NCBI GenBank assembly: GCA_033060915.1 | Contig: CM065386.1 | Location: 10,068,001 to 10,132,000 of the forward strand | From: Euryodendron excelsum | Lineage: Eukaryota > Streptophyta > Magnoliopsida > Ericales > Pentaphylacaceae | Direction: 5' to 3' | DNA length: 64,000 nucleotides | Part shown: positions 62,926 through 64,000 of the stretch, in pieces | Layout: each line of letters begins with the position of its first letter | Numbering within the stretch: position 1 is the stretch's first letter | The notes under the pieces: generated by a model | Told to the model about the DNA's origin: nothing | Databases searched by the model: none | The model's input: the letters and a program-made list of their open reading frames with translations, nothing else | Program-made: the position numbers and the translations under genes

Positions 62926-64000
62926 TGTCACGCCCCAAAACCCGGCCTATATGGATTTAAGGTACATGATAGGCCAGTAACAAGGCCACCCAAGGCCGCA
63001 TTACATAAACTGGTTGATCACCTGTGCATAATCATTTAGAATGATGCATAATTGCAGAAAATAGAACTTTTGATAACTTAAAAATATAATCCGTGTCATA
63101 CATGGTAGAGCTATGCCTAATCCAAAGCATAACATATATAAGGACCAAATCAAGGTCCACTAAAGTTATAACATTATATTATTACAAAACAATGGGTCCA
63201 GCCGTCAAACATTACAAAACATAGGCCCGTGGGCCGTAACTCAAAATCCACATATGGCCTCGCTCTAGGGCCTCTCGGATTGGCTTCTTGAAAATTATTT
63301 GAGAAAACGTAAGCTAATGCTTAGTGAATAACAATGATGCATGAGTAAGAAAATACCATGGACTACCAATTATGTCTAATGTATAAAACAATAGATAAAA
63401 CATTTATACTTATAAAGCATGAACTTAAAACGTGTAATCATAGGTTTGAAATCATAGATAGCATAAACATCATATGGAAGCATTCTATTGTTCCAAAACA
63501 TGGTATCATAAAAGAGAGATGTGACATATCTTTGCTCGTGATAAAGCTTAGCATAACTTGTTATAAACATTTGAACATATCATCGTTCTCGTTCTACAAC
63601 ATAAGGGTGCTACAATCTGACATCACAGCTATGCTCCACATTAGTAACCTTAAAGGTCACAAATAGAGCTCTTTAGGCCATGGGACGTCTCCTGAACATG
63701 GCGACAGTTTATTTCACATCCCTTATCGTAGGACCATCGTTGCTAGTTTAAGATCTTGCCACGAAAGATCTCGAGTTGGCACCATACATTGGAAAAAGTC
63801 TTGCCTCTCTTTCTTGTAAGCATTTTAGTCCATGGGTTTCAATTCATAACATAATATAACTTGCATGCCTTTAAAAGTATGACATCTATAATTGAATATA
63901 ACATTGATGTATTAAAAACATATGTACAACATTGTATGACATGGTTTGAATTTAAAACAATTAAAAAGTAGTAGAATTTACTCATGGCATATTGTTACTC
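62926..64000 (+). mobile_element. Start of an LTR element running off the right edge
   Basis: TGTCACGCCCCAAAACCCGG at 62926 is a typical plant LTR start. It cuts the right arm of a foldback MITE, which marks the insertion point. Downstream to 64000 there is no readable polyprotein. The other end lies outside the window. Confidence 0.6.

Overview
The window is nuclear DNA of a flowering plant, most likely a eudicot. The protein-coding genes have many short exons with GT/AG introns and plant TATA boxes. Their products are a plastid-targeted ADP-glucose pyrophosphorylase small subunit, a CAX-type vacuolar cation/H+ exchanger and a RABB1 (Rab2) GTPase. The intergenic DNA is full of plant LTR elements, MITEs, LINE tails and (GA)n/(TA)n repeats. 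I cannot name the species.

Layout. 1-8.4 kb is repeat-rich: the end of an LTR element that leaves the window on the left, a hAT-like MITE with a perfect target duplication, and a complete but non-coding 6.5-kb LTR retrotransposon (1903-8405). 8.6-10.3 kb looks like one LTR of a Ty1/copia-type element on the minus strand, carrying a tandem array in its presumed U3. 11.1-19.4 kb is a cluster of segmental duplications around a small membrane-anchored glycine/cysteine-rich gene: one open copy, one copy with a frame-shifted tail and several 3'-end relics. tRNA-like sequences and a TIR transposon present in only one of the two copies lie among them.

20-64 kb holds four recognisable genes. A CAX exchanger lies on the minus strand (20.1-27.4 kb). 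A PHD-finger plus TRF-like Myb protein lies on the plus strand (30.2-34.2 kb). The ADP-glucose pyrophosphorylase small subunit is on the minus strand (39.4-45.3 kb, all nine coding exons resolved, 519 aa). RABB1 is on the minus strand (49.5-55.2 kb, six coding exons, 211 aa). CAX and the PHD-Myb gene are divergent, the PHD-Myb and AGPase genes converge, and AGPase and RABB1 run in the same direction. They are unrelated housekeeping or metabolic genes (vacuolar ion transport, chromatin/telomere-type DNA binding, starch synthesis, vesicle traffic), and I see no common pathway.

The most unusual structures are the duplicated AGPase promoter region, with a broken Ty3/gypsy piece between its copies and a 1.17-kb foldback element upstream; the frame-slipping GGN repeat in the glycine-rich paralogs; the tRNA-like set with a paired change in its anticodon stem; and an upstream ORF whose stop overlaps the PHD-Myb start as ATGA. 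55.6-64 kb contains no convincing gene, only MITEs, foldback elements and the start of another LTR element. I did not find a clear new multi-gene system.
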